Below, piece by piece: positions 34,101 to 44,134 of a DNA stretch of 64,000 bases (the first letter of the stretch is position 1; every line of letters starts with the position of its first letter). Source of the DNA: Ampullimonas aquatilis (GTDB taxonomy: Bacteria > Pseudomonadota > Gammaproteobacteria > Burkholderiales > Burkholderiaceae_D); the NCBI RefSeq assembly GCF_049675895.1, contig NZ_CP183834.1:2170001-2234000 (forward strand), written 5' to 3'. Below the pieces are notes generated by a model. It was not told the origin of the DNA. It made no database searches and saw only the letters and a list, made by a program, of their open reading frames with translations. A program made the translations under genes and the position numbers.

Positions 34101-37100
34101 TTGCACGGCCTCAATTGAAACAGTACTTGCACCATGAATATGACTACCAATCATGTCCATGGCTATTTCAGTGCCACCAGTTTGTTCGATACCAAAACCT
34201 GTACGAACAACCCGCAAATTTACAGTACCATCAGTACCTTTTTCATCATTCGAAGCAACATCAATAATTGAACCTTCAGCTAGTGACATCATATGAGTGC
34301 TACTAGTATTGCCTATGTTGATCGTGGCCTTATCGCTATTCTGACCGATTGCCTGAAGACTAGCGCCATCCGTCAATTGAAATCCATCTCCAGCCCATAA
34401 ATTAATATGGCCACCTTCTATCCCACTAGCCAATATACGACCGGCCACGATAAGTTGACCTTTATCTGCTGTGAAACTTAATCGGTTAGCGCGCCAAGTT
34501 TGATCGGCTCCAATTATTAAATTACCAGAGCGGGCACGCACATTACGTTCCGCCAAAAATCCACCTGAATTTAAAACATTATTTAAAGTAATCAAGCTAC
34601 CTATCTGATCAGAATCAATTGAAAATATTCCGCTAATACCGGTTCCGTTACTTGATCCCTTTAATCTAGCCTGATCATTCAGATATAAACTACCCATTGG
34701 AGTATTCAGATTTAAAGTACCCGCAGCTCCGCCGTTTACTGAACCTGATACATCAATCAGGCTATTGGCTGCCAGATTGACATTACCCTGCTTCGATATC
34801 AAATTAATGGTGCCAGCCGGAGCGCTTTCAATAACATCGAAAAATGCTTTATCAAAACCCACAGATCTGGTAACAGATCCTGCAGAAAAGTTCAAATCTT
34901 TATCTGCGATGAGATCCAAGCTGCCTGCAGTTAAATCAATTAGTCCATTATTATTAAGATGGCTACCACTAATACTTAGATGTGAACCCAAGCCATTTTG
35001 ATTCGATTGCAATGCCCCAGCCGTATTATTGTTAGGATCTATCTCAACATTACCCAATGATTGCAGCGATTGATCTGCGCCATTTTTCGCTGTCACTCTT
35101 GCTGCTTTTAGCTGTAGATCGCCAGATACTTTCTGACTACCAGCCTCACTAAAAATAACATCATTAACTGCACTTAAATTCGTACTAGCAAGCCCCTGAA
35201 ATAAAATATGTCCAGAACCAATTTGTATATCACCACCAGACTCCACATTTAAAACCCCAGCTCCCGATTTAATATCACTACTGGCTACGTTACCAGTATT
35301 CGTAAACATGACGGATTGCGCTCTAAAGTTCGCGGTACCACCATGACTTTCTATGATAGGTGTATCCAATATGAGCTTGGATAGCAGTGGCTTATCATTG
35401 ATCTTTATCAGGCCAAGATCAAAATCACCGAATAGATTCAGGCTTTTATACGCCTTAAGTGATAATGAATCGCTACCATGACCCAGATCCGCCAATACGC
35501 TCCCTCCCAGATTCAGACCAGACATTTCGCTTGATATAGCGCCCAGGTTTATTTGAGAAGATGAAAATTTTAATATCGGTGATTTTATCTGCGAAGACTC
35601 TGACAAAGTGATATTGTAGGTTGCATCCATATTCAAAACACTAGCGCCAAGCACTGTCGATTCAGGTTCCAAGCGCAATGTTCCATTAGTCGTTGGTAAA
35701 ACGACTCCAGTACGTTTAATTTCTGCCACGCTTTCACTACTGGCGCGCAAAAATGTACCTGATCCATTTATGCCAAGTGAGCTAGCAGCAACATTAGAAT
35801 TACCAAAATCTTGAATTTTTATGACCGATTTTGTAGCCAGTGAAATATTATCGGTTGCTACCAGGATTACATCCTGAGCAAGAAGTGGATGAGCAACATC
35901 ATTTGCAATGGTAATTGAGTCAGCCCCCACATTAATAGTTTGCTCACCATCATTATTCAGCTCTGAACGAGTTCCACCAAGCAGCAGACTACGCGCTTTC
36001 CAGCTACTCAAGGTATCCGAATTAAGCTGCAATACATTACTCTTTGTACTTGTAGGTTGGGTTGAAATGACTGCTATCTGAGGAGCAGAAATATCCACAT
36101 CCCCACGCATGCCACCGGCTGTATCAAGGTCCAACTTGCCATCAAGTACCAAACTCTGAGTTGCTGCTAGACTTACATGCCCAGCATTGATTGGCTGCCC
36201 GTTACTAAAAAAGTTGTTGGCACTTGTCTCTACGAATTGGCTAAATCGACGTACCAATGCCCCAGACTGCAAGATAAAACCTGAAGAACGCTCATCTGTG
36301 ATTGATGTACCACTCACTACCCGCTTGCCTGCAATCAATAAACTGCCATCAGGCCGAACAACATTCTGGGTAGGCAAGATATCAGTCATACCATTACTTA
36401 CCTGACTAATGGCATAAGCACCAGGTAACAATGCATAGTGAGCCGGTAAAAGGGTGTAAATACCGGCAGGTAAATCTGCAACACCGCTAAGATAGACCGC
36501 GTCACCAGTCATTAATGTCGTATTTTGTGTGCTTTGCCAATCCCGTGGCACTGATGTTGAACCCAGTGAAGGGACGATTGCAAATGTGCCAGGCTTAGCC
36601 AGAATATCTGTTGAACCGCCAGCTCCCTTTTGCCATTCCCATGCCATCAAATCACCACCGCCAGAAACATCAATGGTTGAACCTGATTTTAAATTTACGT
36701 TTTCGGCACTCAGTGAAATAGCCTTAAAGGCAGGAGTCGTCATTGCAATACGCGTTGTATCTCCCAGAGTAGAATCAAGTCCGTAGTACCATGAGAGTTC
36801 AGTTTCTGTATAACCATAAGGCACTTGTAACCCTTTGCCAGAAACAGAAACCAATCCACCAGACTCTACAGTTAAATTATGAGTGGCATTTAGATTTATC
36901 TTACCAAATGGCGCACTTAATACGCTGTCGATACCGATATTTGGAGCATTGATAATCAACGATCCACCCGCTGACATTGGGCTTGTGGTTTTATTACCAT
37001 TCCCCTTTAATATCAAACCGGATTCATTACTCGTATTAAATGTGAATTGGCTTAGCGTGGTAGGAGTGACCTGATTCGTTTTTAAATAAAGACTACCTGC

Positions 37101-40100
37101 GGTGGTATAGGAGCCAATTAATGCATTCTTAGTAGTTGTATTAATAGCGTTGTGTTCTACAGTCGAATCAAGTACACCCTGTAATCTAATATCACCGGAT
37201 GCAAGTAGTTCAGTCACACCAACTCCCTGTGTGCTAACGTTTCCAACCAAATCTATCGTCTGAGCTTGCACATTTAGTTTGGCAGTACCAATGTTCGTCA
37301 AATTGACTGCCGTCTGACGTTGCCCATCACTATTGCCAAGATTGATGTAAGTAGAAAACAACTGCAAATTTGCAGACGACTCGGCCATCAAATTCGGTGT
37401 ATCTAGGCTAATAGCGCGTCTTGTAGTTAACGAATTAGTATTATTCCAACGTATCTGATCCCAACTCTTGAGGTTAACCACATCAAAACCACCCGCTTCG
37501 ATACTTTTATTTGAAATCGTCGTGCGACCTAACCAAGAATTATTGTCTATAGGAATGCCATAGGTTAAATCAGTCGGTAGTTCAGCCAATGAATCCTGTA
37601 ATTGCAAACTGCGAGTAGCAGTCAGCGTGTTATCTGAAGCTGGAAGCAAGTTAACATTAAGCGTACCACCTTGATTATTAACAGACGATACATTGCCTAC
37701 CAGCTTACCTGCCAGTAACATACCTGTATTGGAATTTAAAGTGATGTTACCTGCGTTACTCGTTACTTTGGCTGACGTATACAGTGTGCCATCATTGGTC
37801 TGTCTAGGTAAGTCCAGATATGCAGCACCACTACCTGAGACATCCATGACTGAACCAGGCTCACTCACAATATAACTATTCGTCGCTGATAGATTAATGT
37901 TACCGCCAACCTTTACTATCCCGTTCCTGTGACCAAGTTTATCTAGCGCCACAACTGCTTTGCCACTTGTATCAAGACGAGCATTTGAGCCCAGCCATAA
38001 TGCTTGGCTACTATCAAAATCTGTCACGTCTTGGCTATCGGGTAGTTTTCCAGCCAAATTTAAATTGATGACTCCACCATGAGTCTGAATCAGGCCATCC
38101 ACTAAAAGATGAGAGAAACCATTGACTGTAATCGTGCCACCGTTATCACTAATAATTGCGGCATCTTTACGAATGGTAGATATAGGTAGTGTTAAATTGA
38201 CCGCCTGACGTTGGTAGTCTGGCAAAACTTGCGTATTTGCTATTTCAGAAAAATGCTTAGATGACGCTATAAATTTAAAGTTATCAGGCAATATCCAATT
38301 TCTTAACACTGGTGAAAGAATGTCTTGCAATATCGATTGTCGATCCCACGCTACCAAGTTGTATGTACTGAAACCACCCTGACTAAAAAAGCTGATTGGT
38401 AGATTTGTGTCACTCGATGACAATGAATCTTTTACTAAAACTGATGAAGTTGAACCAAAGTTAAAACCATCCGACCTCAGCGATAACGTTGCACCCTGAC
38501 TTAATCCAAACCCAAAGAGGCTACCATTCAAGTTCATGGCGCCATCACTTTGATTATTGGTACTACCCTCTTTTCCTCGGCTACTAACTAATGTAATTAC
38601 TCCCGCTTTGCCTGCTGATAACTTATTATTTACGTTATTCCATGCACCACCAGATACATCAATCACACTACCCATTTTCATATCCAAGCCTCTGGCAGCC
38701 TGCAAATTGACATTGCCTCCAACGGTTATGACTTCAGCCAGCGTTCTTTGATGAAGGGATGAATTATCATTTGTCCAAAACCCAGCAACGTCAATTTTCC
38801 CCGAAAATATTATGTCACCCAGTTCCGTATTACCTGAACTAATTACATTGACACTTCCTCCAGGCGCACTGATCTGACCTGCGAGCAGTACATTGCCAAC
38901 ATATCCGCTTCCCTGCTTAAGGTTTAAACTACCGCCTAAACCGAGGTCAAGTTTAACGTCTGCATTAATAGTGATATCGCCCGCACTGGCAGCCTCAAGC
39001 CGAGTAAAACCTTCCTTTTGAAATTGAGTAGCGTTTACTGTTAAAAATTTTTTGCGCTTATCAGGCAAAGCACTATCAATAGTAAAATCCTTATCTAATA
39101 AAGAAGCATTGGCTGTCAGTTCCAAAGCCGATTTATAATCAATGTCATCACTGGTTTGACTTAGAACTAGCTTACCTCCCATCGGCACTGTACCAATGCT
39201 GCGTTGAAAAGTACCAATGGTTCTATGTGCCACTTGAGAACCATCCAAGACACTCGCTGCTGAACTAATGCTAATTGTTCCTGCATCACGACCTTCGGTA
39301 TAAGCAGGATTAAAGCGTAAATTATTCGAAACAAAGCTTTCTGTAACGCCCCATTTGCTATGAGTAACCGTCATCTGCCCAGCAACACCAAGATATAACT
39401 GGTCAGCACTTGCCTGGCCAATTCCGACTATTCCACCATTAGCTGTTAGCAACTGTGAAACATTACCCCAGCCGGACTTATATGATAAAGAACCGCCTGA
39501 TACATCGAGAATTGATCCATCACGCAATATGACATCACCGCTCGATTTCATATTGATGGTGCCGCCTACAGTACTTCTTTCCGCTACCGTATGGCCTATC
39601 TGTGCAACTGCACTAGAAATATCCGCTAAGGGGGTTCCTTCACGTACATCAACTGTCACAGTCTTACCAAGTAATACACCACTTTTTTGTAATGCCGAGT
39701 CAGCCAATTCATTGGTTGTTAACCGTAACTGCAAAAAGTTTTCTGACATGGGACGATCTGCAACGTTAAGCCCTGCTACATCGATACGCGCCCCTTGGTC
39801 TATGTAAATACGAGCTGCACGATTACTATTGGTTGCTCCTGTACTATCAAAAATAACGTCACCGCTAGGTACGTGTATCAGTGCATCAGTTTGCATATTA
39901 ATCACGTGACCACTACTTTGCAGCAAAGACTTTAGATAGATTTGTGCAGCTGTGCTGGTATCTTTACTTGCTATTTCGGGAAGAATCTCTGTAATGCTGC
40001 CAGCACCTAAAGTAACTGTTCCTGCATTTGATGTACCTGTCTCAGCACTAGGCTTTTCCAGAGCTTGCAGCCAAATTGAACCATTTCGAGCAACGGTGGT

Positions 40101-40982
40101 AGTGGCATTTAGTCGACCTAATTGGTTGACTGCGAGGCCAGCCAAAGTAATATTGCCCCGCTCGGCCAAGACCTGCCCAAGATTGGTAACACTCCCACCA
40201 GCGCTAACCTCGACGGCTACCCCACGCATGGCAGGGTCAGCGCTGCTGCTCAAATAAATCTTTTTACCTGCCGCGAGCAATGTTTGGCCATCAGGTGTGT
40301 GAATCAACCCATTGTTTTCAATGGAAGGTGCAAACATCCAGATCTGACCGCCACCAAGCGTAGAAAGATTTACGCCTGGCTCAATACGAATAAATCCATT
40401 AAGACCACTGAAAGCTGACAAACTCTGATCTTTGGCAGTAAGAATGCCATTCAAAAAAATATCATCAGAAACATCAAGAGAGGATGCAACCAATGATCCC
40501 ACATTGACCTGAGCACCCTGACCAAACACAATACCATTTTGATTAATAAGATAAACACGTCCGTTTGCTTGTAATGTGCCTTGAATGATTGTGGGATTCT
40601 GATCTGCGATACGATTCAGTACCTGAGCACTACTGCCAGGTTGGACAAAATTAACATGACTGTCATTTGAAATATTGAAACTTTGCCAATTCAGAATAGC
40701 TTGATTACTCGCTTGATTCACGATCAGCGTATTGCCATTTTGCGTTGCACTGGCCTGACCTCGCCCAATCCAGTTACTGGCTGCTATGGGTAGCGTTCCA
40801 TTGGGTAAAGCCGGAGTAATACCAGCCGCTGGAAGTCGAGAAGTATAAAAAGCCAGCAATATCAGTATCATTAGAAACGGATATTGCCGGGCTAATTTGA
40901 ATAAAATACCAAGGTAGCAACGGTAATCTAACCGATAGATCAGCTTACGCCTTAGCCTTGCCACTTCACTCTCGTATAGCAT
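31167..40982 (-). CDS. Giant filamentous-hemagglutinin-like exoprotein (TpsA)
   Basis: 3271 residues. An extended N-terminus with a hydrophobic segment at about 30-50 leads to the two-partner secretion domain (about 55-175) with NQNGIVFG at 147-154 and VNVGSLVASSLD just after. The rest is a long beta-helix of Gly/Ser/Asn-rich repeats (recurring DVSGG, GTLNL, GSVNLxA patterns) and a C-terminal segment (LRLYLSQVKTQRGGDVNLLV and GGAVNEGL) that resembles the DUF3739 part of this family. No toxin domain of CdiA type is evident at the C-terminus. It is probably an adhesin or matrix protein exported by the FhaC-type partner that overlaps its 3' end. Confidence 0.92.
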   Translation of the reverse strand: MLYESEVARLRRKLIYRLDYRCYLGILFKLARQYPFLMILILLAFYTSRLPAAGITPALPNGTLPIAASNWIGRGQASATQNGNTLIVNQASNQAILNWQSFNISNDSHVNFVQPGSSAQVLNRIADQNPTIIQGTLQANGRVYLINQNGIVFGQGAQVNVGSLVASSLDVSDDIFLNGILTAKDQSLSAFSGLNGFIRIEPGVNLSTLGGGQIWMFAPSIENNGLIHTPDGQTLLAAGKKIYLSSSADPAMRGVAVEVSAGGSVTNLGQVLAERGNITLAGLAVNQLGRLNATTTVARNGSIWLQALEKPSAETGTSNAGTVTLGAGSITEILPEIASKDTSTAAQIYLKSLLQSSGHVINMQTDALIHVPSGDVIFDSTGATNSNRAARIYIDQGARIDVAGLNVADRPMSENFLQLRLTTNELADSALQKSGVLLGKTVTVDVREGTPLADISSAVAQIGHTVAERSTVGGTINMKSSGDVILRDGSILDVSGGSLSYKSGWGNVSQLLTANGGIVGIGQASADQLYLGVAGQMTVTHSKWGVTESFVSNNLRFNPAYTEGRDAGTISISSAASVLDGSQVAHRTIGTFQRSIGTVPMGGKLVLSQTSDDIDYKSALELTANASLLDKDFTIDSALPDKRKKFLTVNATQFQKEGFTRLEAASAGDITINADVKLDLGLGGSLNLKQGSGYVGNVLLAGQISAPGGSVNVISSGNTELGDIIFSGKIDVAGFWTNDNSSLHQRTLAEVITVGGNVNLQAARGLDMKMGSVIDVSGGAWNNVNNKLSAGKAGVITLVSSRGKEGSTNNQSDGAMNLNGSLFGFGLSQGATLSLRSDGFNFGSTSSVLVKDSLSSSDTNLPISFFSQGGFSTYNLVAWDRQSILQDILSPVLRNWILPDNFKFIASSKHFSEIANTQVLPDYQRQAVNLTLPISTIRKDAAIISDNGGTITVNGFSHLLVDGLIQTHGGVINLNLAGKLPDSQDVTDFDSSQALWLGSNARLDTSGKAVVALDKLGHRNGIVKVGGNINLSATNSYIVSEPGSVMDVSGSGAAYLDLPRQTNDGTLYTSAKVTSNAGNITLNSNTGMLLAGKLVGNVSSVNNQGGTLNVNLLPASDNTLTATRSLQLQDSLAELPTDLTYGIPIDNNSWLGRTTISNKSIEAGGFDVVNLKSWDQIRWNNTNSLTTRRAISLDTPNLMAESSANLQLFSTYINLGNSDGQRQTAVNLTNIGTAKLNVQAQTIDLVGNVSTQGVGVTELLASGDIRLQGVLDSTVEHNAINTTTKNALIGSYTTAGSLYLKTNQVTPTTLSQFTFNTSNESGLILKGNGNKTTSPMSAGGSLIINAPNIGIDSVLSAPFGKINLNATHNLTVESGGLVSVSGKGLQVPYGYTETELSWYYGLDSTLGDTTRIAMTTPAFKAISLSAENVNLKSGSTIDVSGGGDLMAWEWQKGAGGSTDILAKPGTFAIVPSLGSTSVPRDWQSTQNTTLMTGDAVYLSGVADLPAGIYTLLPAHYALLPGAYAISQVSNGMTDILPTQNVVRPDGSLLIAGKRVVSGTSITDERSSGFILQSGALVRRFSQFVETSANNFFSNGQPINAGHVSLAATQSLVLDGKLDLDTAGGMRGDVDISAPQIAVISTQPTSTKSNVLQLNSDTLSSWKARSLLLGGTRSELNNDGEQTINVGADSITIANDVAHPLLAQDVILVATDNISLATKSVIKIQDFGNSNVAASSLGINGSGTFLRASSESVAEIKRTGVVLPTTNGTLRLEPESTVLGASVLNMDATYNITLSESSQIKSPILKFSSSQINLGAISSEMSGLNLGGSVLADLGHGSDSLSLKAYKSLNLFGDFDLGLIKINDKPLLSKLILDTPIIESHGGTANFRAQSVMFTNTGNVASSDIKSGAGVLNVESGGDIQIGSGHILFQGLASTNLSAVNDVIFSEAGSQKVSGDLQLKAARVTAKNGADQSLQSLGNVEIDPNNNTAGALQSNQNGLGSHLSISGSHLNNNGLIDLTAGSLDLIADKDLNFSAGSVTRSVGFDKAFFDVIESAPAGTINLISKQGNVNLAANSLIDVSGSVNGGAAGTLNLNTPMGSLYLNDQARLKGSSNGTGISGIFSIDSDQIGSLITLNNVLNSGGFLAERNVRARSGNLIIGADQTWRANRLSFTADKGQLIVAGRILASGIEGGHINLWAGDGFQLTDGASLQAIGQNSDKATINIGNTSSTHMMSLAEGSIIDVASNDEKGTDGTVNLRVVRTGFGIEQTGGTEIAMDMIGSHIHGASTVSIEAVQTYTDIKSIGNTNNTTNLTQSKVQNDISKFMSGADTILERLGVNGQSVFHLTPGVEVQSTDSLLLSSDWNLFSSNRIGGEAGTLTLRSASDLILNSNLSDGFSNISNIATLQGGPSWSYRLVGGADLNSANPLSVVTGNGKVQIAAGKVVRTGTGSIKVSAGSDVIFSSNTSALYTAGTPAASLVNFKTPNNAEYSEHGGDLDIFSQGNIIGLTASTQDTSNWLYRFGTGAGSSSWWVSYKDFAQNIGVLGGGNLTLNAGGNIQDISASIATNGRLAGDAVDPIVLGGGNLKISAEGNISGGVFTEMKGNAQILSKSTISTGSLGLAPILGLGNGSVSVIASRGLTLDGTFNPTLMTPGNNGVQGRNNSYFSTYADNSDISVISLSGDATLNNNALLAYTKFKHSSIGQSSSWSQFQKQVYTWYPGKVSAVALQGNVSVNSLTLLPAAQGGLNLLADGSVTVQNTITESGINPLTELASTQHPAGLFNLLADGITPSTQNLLHIDDTDPIRLYAVKGSVVGPSTNQLGNFVEPVVIRAGQDIVNAGVTAQNMKNSDISVFEAGRDVLFTSPLDPSGGLATNNLGVTIAGAGTFEINAGRNLDLGSSTGIVSNGNLQNASLPDQGARVVLSVGLGRDATGAVRLPAIHNFIATYVAAEGIQASKYRQDLQMYMADMGQPGLTVTEALQAFFQLTLQQQLPFSAKVLYAELQASGRAEAVSHNTSDYQRGNKAISVLFPSSDYRGDLRLYLSQVKTQRGGDVNLLVPGGAVNEGLANPPSGLSKVASELGIVTVKGGNVQSLVDKDFLVNQSRVFTLAGGDILIWSENGSIDAGRGAKTTAYAPLPTLVTKSDGTVEYDNSASASGSGIGVLVTDPTISAGNVDLIAPRGTVNAGEAGIRSQGNLFIAALNIRGADNIATQGQVVGVPVTTAPAAGLTSLRSNTDVANAMQSTLDAWQADAEKRNGALSTFTVEVIGYGP

Positions 40983-40994
40983 ACTAAGTAAAGA

Positions 40995-42653
40995 TTACTG
41001 AGTAATTATGACTGGTTTACAGGTCTGACCACCATTAGTTCCCCTAGCTACGTTACCACCACTCGCTGATGTATAGCCTGATTCTGGGATCGCCAAGAAG
41101 CCGTTTTGAACTGCAAGCAGACTTGGCTCCTGAAATTTAGCAATCAATAAACCAGTTAATTGACCCTTAACAGTACCAGGATCAGCTGCGTCCGAATACG
41201 TATTCAAGTTAATTACGGCTGTATTGATATAACGATAGGTTCCGTTTACGACATTGGGCACTGTAGGATTAATACCGTCTATTGCTAAGAAGTCCCAGCT
41301 GGCACTTTCAGAAGTTGGATTATTATCAATAAACAATGGGCCAACAGCAAAGTTTCCATCAGCAGAAGTCACCGTCTCAGTGATAGCTGCCCCTGTACTG
41401 GTTATCCCACGGGAAAAATTGGTACCATTATTGAAGCCTTGTAGACAAGCACGCTCATCGGGAATCAAATCATTCTCGATCACACGATATTTACCCGTCA
41501 AACTGTCATCCGGGGTTGAAGGCGCTTTACCTGTCGACGAGCAGGGATAATTGCCAAATGCGGCGTTAGAAGTAATCTGGGTAGCCACAGCGCTGATACG
41601 GCGGCAGATATTGACTGGTGTAGAACTCGTACCAACCCCCATGCTCACCCAACTTTGATTCAAAGGTCCACCATTTGGCGTCAGCAACGAACTAATCTGC
41701 AAAAAATTGATACTGGGACGATCAGTATCGGCCACTGTTGTCCCTGCTGCTGTTACAGCTTTCCCTTGTGCGGTCTGTAAAGCATTGACTAATTTTTTAG
41801 TTGCCGCAATCGCCAATGGAAAAGCAAATAAGGGGGTCGTACTGACATTCTGCAAATCATCAGCGGTGATGGCTGAATCATAGATTGCATTACCATTGGC
41901 TGCAGCATTACCGTCGTTGGGTGCATTCTTATTTACAAAAATTCCTGGCTCATTATCTGCAATACCAACATCTGGTATGTTAGTAGTTACCAGCTGCCCA
42001 TTATTGATTGTGGTAACTCCACTGACTGTACTTTCAGTTGGGCAAATATAAGATGGCGTGTTATAGACGTTTGCCAAGGGAAACGCACCGACTGCTACTG
42101 GAGCAGGTGTCGTCCCAGTATTTGCAGGACGACTTTGAATACAGTTTCCATCGATTTTCATACGCGTTACTGACTGGCTTCTAGCGAGAGGGCCAGTTCC
42201 ATACCAGGAACCATTTTTCATCCGGTAATGGATTAGAATCTTCTTCCCAGCAAGCGTTGAATAGTCCCAACCCTGAGTAGCATTTTTTAGTAACGCAGTA
42301 TTGTTTGTTAAGGTACAACTATAGGCGCGGTAGTCATACCCCGCTCTACTGCCCGATTTACTATCATAAAAGAAATCCAGAGTGCCCGCCTGACAGAGCC
42401 CTGTACCAGCGGCATAGGAAAATCCATATTTAGTTTGTGCAGCAAAACCTCCCAGTAAATTGGGAATAAGATTCTTTTCAGCCGTAGCCCCTGCCAGGAA
42501 CAATTCAACATCTACCGTTGCTGTTGGTACCAGCGCCCACGTTGTATGCGAGAACATCGTGGCAGCACAAGAAAAACCAATGATTACAAAAGAACGTATC
42601 CCGGTTGAGGATTTACTTGACTTCTTGCGTTTGGTATGACTAACTTTTTTCAT
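40995..42653 (-). CDS. Large secreted protein, possibly PstS-like fold
   Basis: A 552-residue protein with a long basic signal peptide (KRKKSSK..., cleavage near TTWA). The start of the mature part, VDVELFLAGATAEKNLIPNL, recalls the 'GSTA/GATA' phosphate-type binding loop at the start of PstS-like substrate-binding proteins, and the chain is rich in Asn, Thr, Gly and paired cysteines. The match is weak and covers only that segment. It lies 12 bases before the giant exoprotein gene and probably shares its transcript. Confidence 0.5.
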   Translation of the reverse strand: MKKVSHTKRKKSSKSSTGIRSFVIIGFSCAATMFSHTTWALVPTATVDVELFLAGATAEKNLIPNLLGGFAAQTKYGFSYAAGTGLCQAGTLDFFYDSKSGSRAGYDYRAYSCTLTNNTALLKNATQGWDYSTLAGKKILIHYRMKNGSWYGTGPLARSQSVTRMKIDGNCIQSRPANTGTTPAPVAVGAFPLANVYNTPSYICPTESTVSGVTTINNGQLVTTNIPDVGIADNEPGIFVNKNAPNDGNAAANGNAIYDSAITADDLQNVSTTPLFAFPLAIAATKKLVNALQTAQGKAVTAAGTTVADTDRPSINFLQISSLLTPNGGPLNQSWVSMGVGTSSTPVNICRRISAVATQITSNAAFGNYPCSSTGKAPSTPDDSLTGKYRVIENDLIPDERACLQGFNNGTNFSRGITSTGAAITETVTSADGNFAVGPLFIDNNPTSESASWDFLAIDGINPTVPNVVNGTYRYINTAVINLNTYSDAADPGTVKGQLTGLLIAKFQEPSLLAVQNGFLAIPESGYTSASGGNVARGTNGGQTCKPVIITQ

Positions 42654-42760
42654 ACATCACCTGTGAAATAAAGGTTTCATTAAATTTTGGATAAAAAGAG
42701 CCCCACCCACCTAACACGCAGCTAGGTGGGGCATAACGGAGTAATTGAATTAATTAAGCG

Positions 42761-43642
42761 TTAAATCGCGAATGACCCTGATCTAAAAGTATCCGACAGT
42801 TTGCCTTGACGACGCTTCTTTATGGAGCCGAGCACTACCAATCCAGAGAGCATCAATAGCGACGTAGTGGGTGTCGGCACTGCCGCCACGGTGTAATCCA
42901 GTTGACCAGTCGCCGCATTCAGCGTCCAGGTTCCGGCCAACTGACTGGGATTTACCCTGGTGGAAGATGTGACATTATTTTCAAAAATATAAAATGCGGA
43001 ACTCATTCCATATTTCGATCCGGCAAATGCGTTCGTCGTATTAACCGCCAGGTTATATCCTAACGACCACCCCTCAGTCGTTGGATTGCCAGATCCATCT
43101 GCCTGAGTTGTAATAATTGAGCCATTGATATCACCAGTAAACCCCATCGTTGTCGTCGCATTACCACTGACAACCCCATTATTGGCTTGATGAATCACAT
43201 CTTGCCATGCACTGCCTGCAGAATTACCGTTCTGATAAGAACTCAGATTGGTGTATGTAGGCGTTAAACCAGTGTGAAAGGTTGAAAGCAACTGAGATTG
43301 ACCAGCTGCAGATTGACCTGAATAGACACCCCATAATGTACTACTGCTTGCGCCACCTATTTGACTCAGAAAGTTGGTGTAATTGGCATCCCCAGCGCTA
43401 CTGAAATTTTGACTAAATACTGTTCGAGCGGTTGGTTTGCTGGCACCTGTTCCAGTTATGCCCCAATCCAGACCCAAATCACGAATATAACCAATATTCT
43501 TGTTGTAATCCCAAACAAATAAAGTGACTTCAGTATCAGTACCATTATTTGAAAGAATGAGCGCAGAAGCCTCTGTCGAGATCAAACCAATTCCCATCGC
43601 CAAGGCCACCCCCTGTACTACTCGATTCTTGACCCATTTCAT
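42761..43642 (-). CDS. PEP-CTERM-type secreted protein
   Basis: A 293-residue protein with a signal peptide (VVQGVALAMGIGLISTEASA) and a C-terminal sorting tail VPTPTTSLLMLSGLVVLGSI followed by KKRRQGK, which is the PEP-CTERM layout (motif, helix, basic cluster) with PTPT in place of PEP. The middle part is Ser/Asn/Gly-rich without known domains. A further 15 residues follow the basic cluster, which is unusual. It is the first gene upstream of the two-partner locus on the same strand, 107 bases before the PstS-like gene. Confidence 0.82.
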   Translation of the reverse strand: MKWVKNRVVQGVALAMGIGLISTEASALILSNNGTDTEVTLFVWDYNKNIGYIRDLGLDWGITGTGASKPTARTVFSQNFSSAGDANYTNFLSQIGGASSSTLWGVYSGQSAAGQSQLLSTFHTGLTPTYTNLSSYQNGNSAGSAWQDVIHQANNGVVSGNATTTMGFTGDINGSIITTQADGSGNPTTEGWSLGYNLAVNTTNAFAGSKYGMSSAFYIFENNVTSSTRVNPSQLAGTWTLNAATGQLDYTVAAVPTPTTSLLMLSGLVVLGSIKKRRQGKLSDTFRSGSFAI

Positions 43643-44134
43643 GATTGTGTTCCTTCCTGTTTGAAGTTAATACTAGGTTGAATTGATTACATGCCTTTCC
43701 AGATGCTCTGCTTACCCAGTCATTGACATGCGTTATATTAATTATGATATTGCGAGTTACTTTCAATTACTCACAAAATCATCACTAACATTTCTGAAAA
43801 TGAATGGCCTCAAAACGATTATGAGCACCATTCATACCATTTAATATTTGATTTATATTGCATATATTTAGCAAAAATATGAAATTTCCATACCGATTAC
43901 CAAGCGTACCCAGCCATTTACCAACTCAAAGCAGAAATGAAGAAAAATTTTTACGCTATATAGTTTTATATATAATAATTTTCGTAACGAAATCGACATT
44001 CAATACAGATGCCATTAACTATGGTTATTAAAGGAAATAAAATTCAGACGTAATCGAGATTTAAAATCTCATGTGTAAAAGCAATGTTCAGCAGAATCAT
44101 TTGCTAATGCACCAAACATTAAATACTGATCAAG
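43643..44134. other. AT-rich upstream region of the PEP-CTERM gene with a palindromic motif
   Basis: No gene seen in 492 bases. TATATAGTTTTATATA lies at 43957-43972, about 315-330 bases before the start codon at 43642, and a near copy occurs upstream of the response-regulator gene at 45886. TTTCGT-A-ACGAAA follows close by (about 43980-43993). These could be regulator sites. Confidence 0.45.

Noticed and set aside
31360..40418. Many plus-strand frames opposite the giant exoprotein gene
   Set aside because: They are antisense shadows of a repetitive Gly/Ser/Asn-rich coding sequence; none has a supported start or protein-like pattern.
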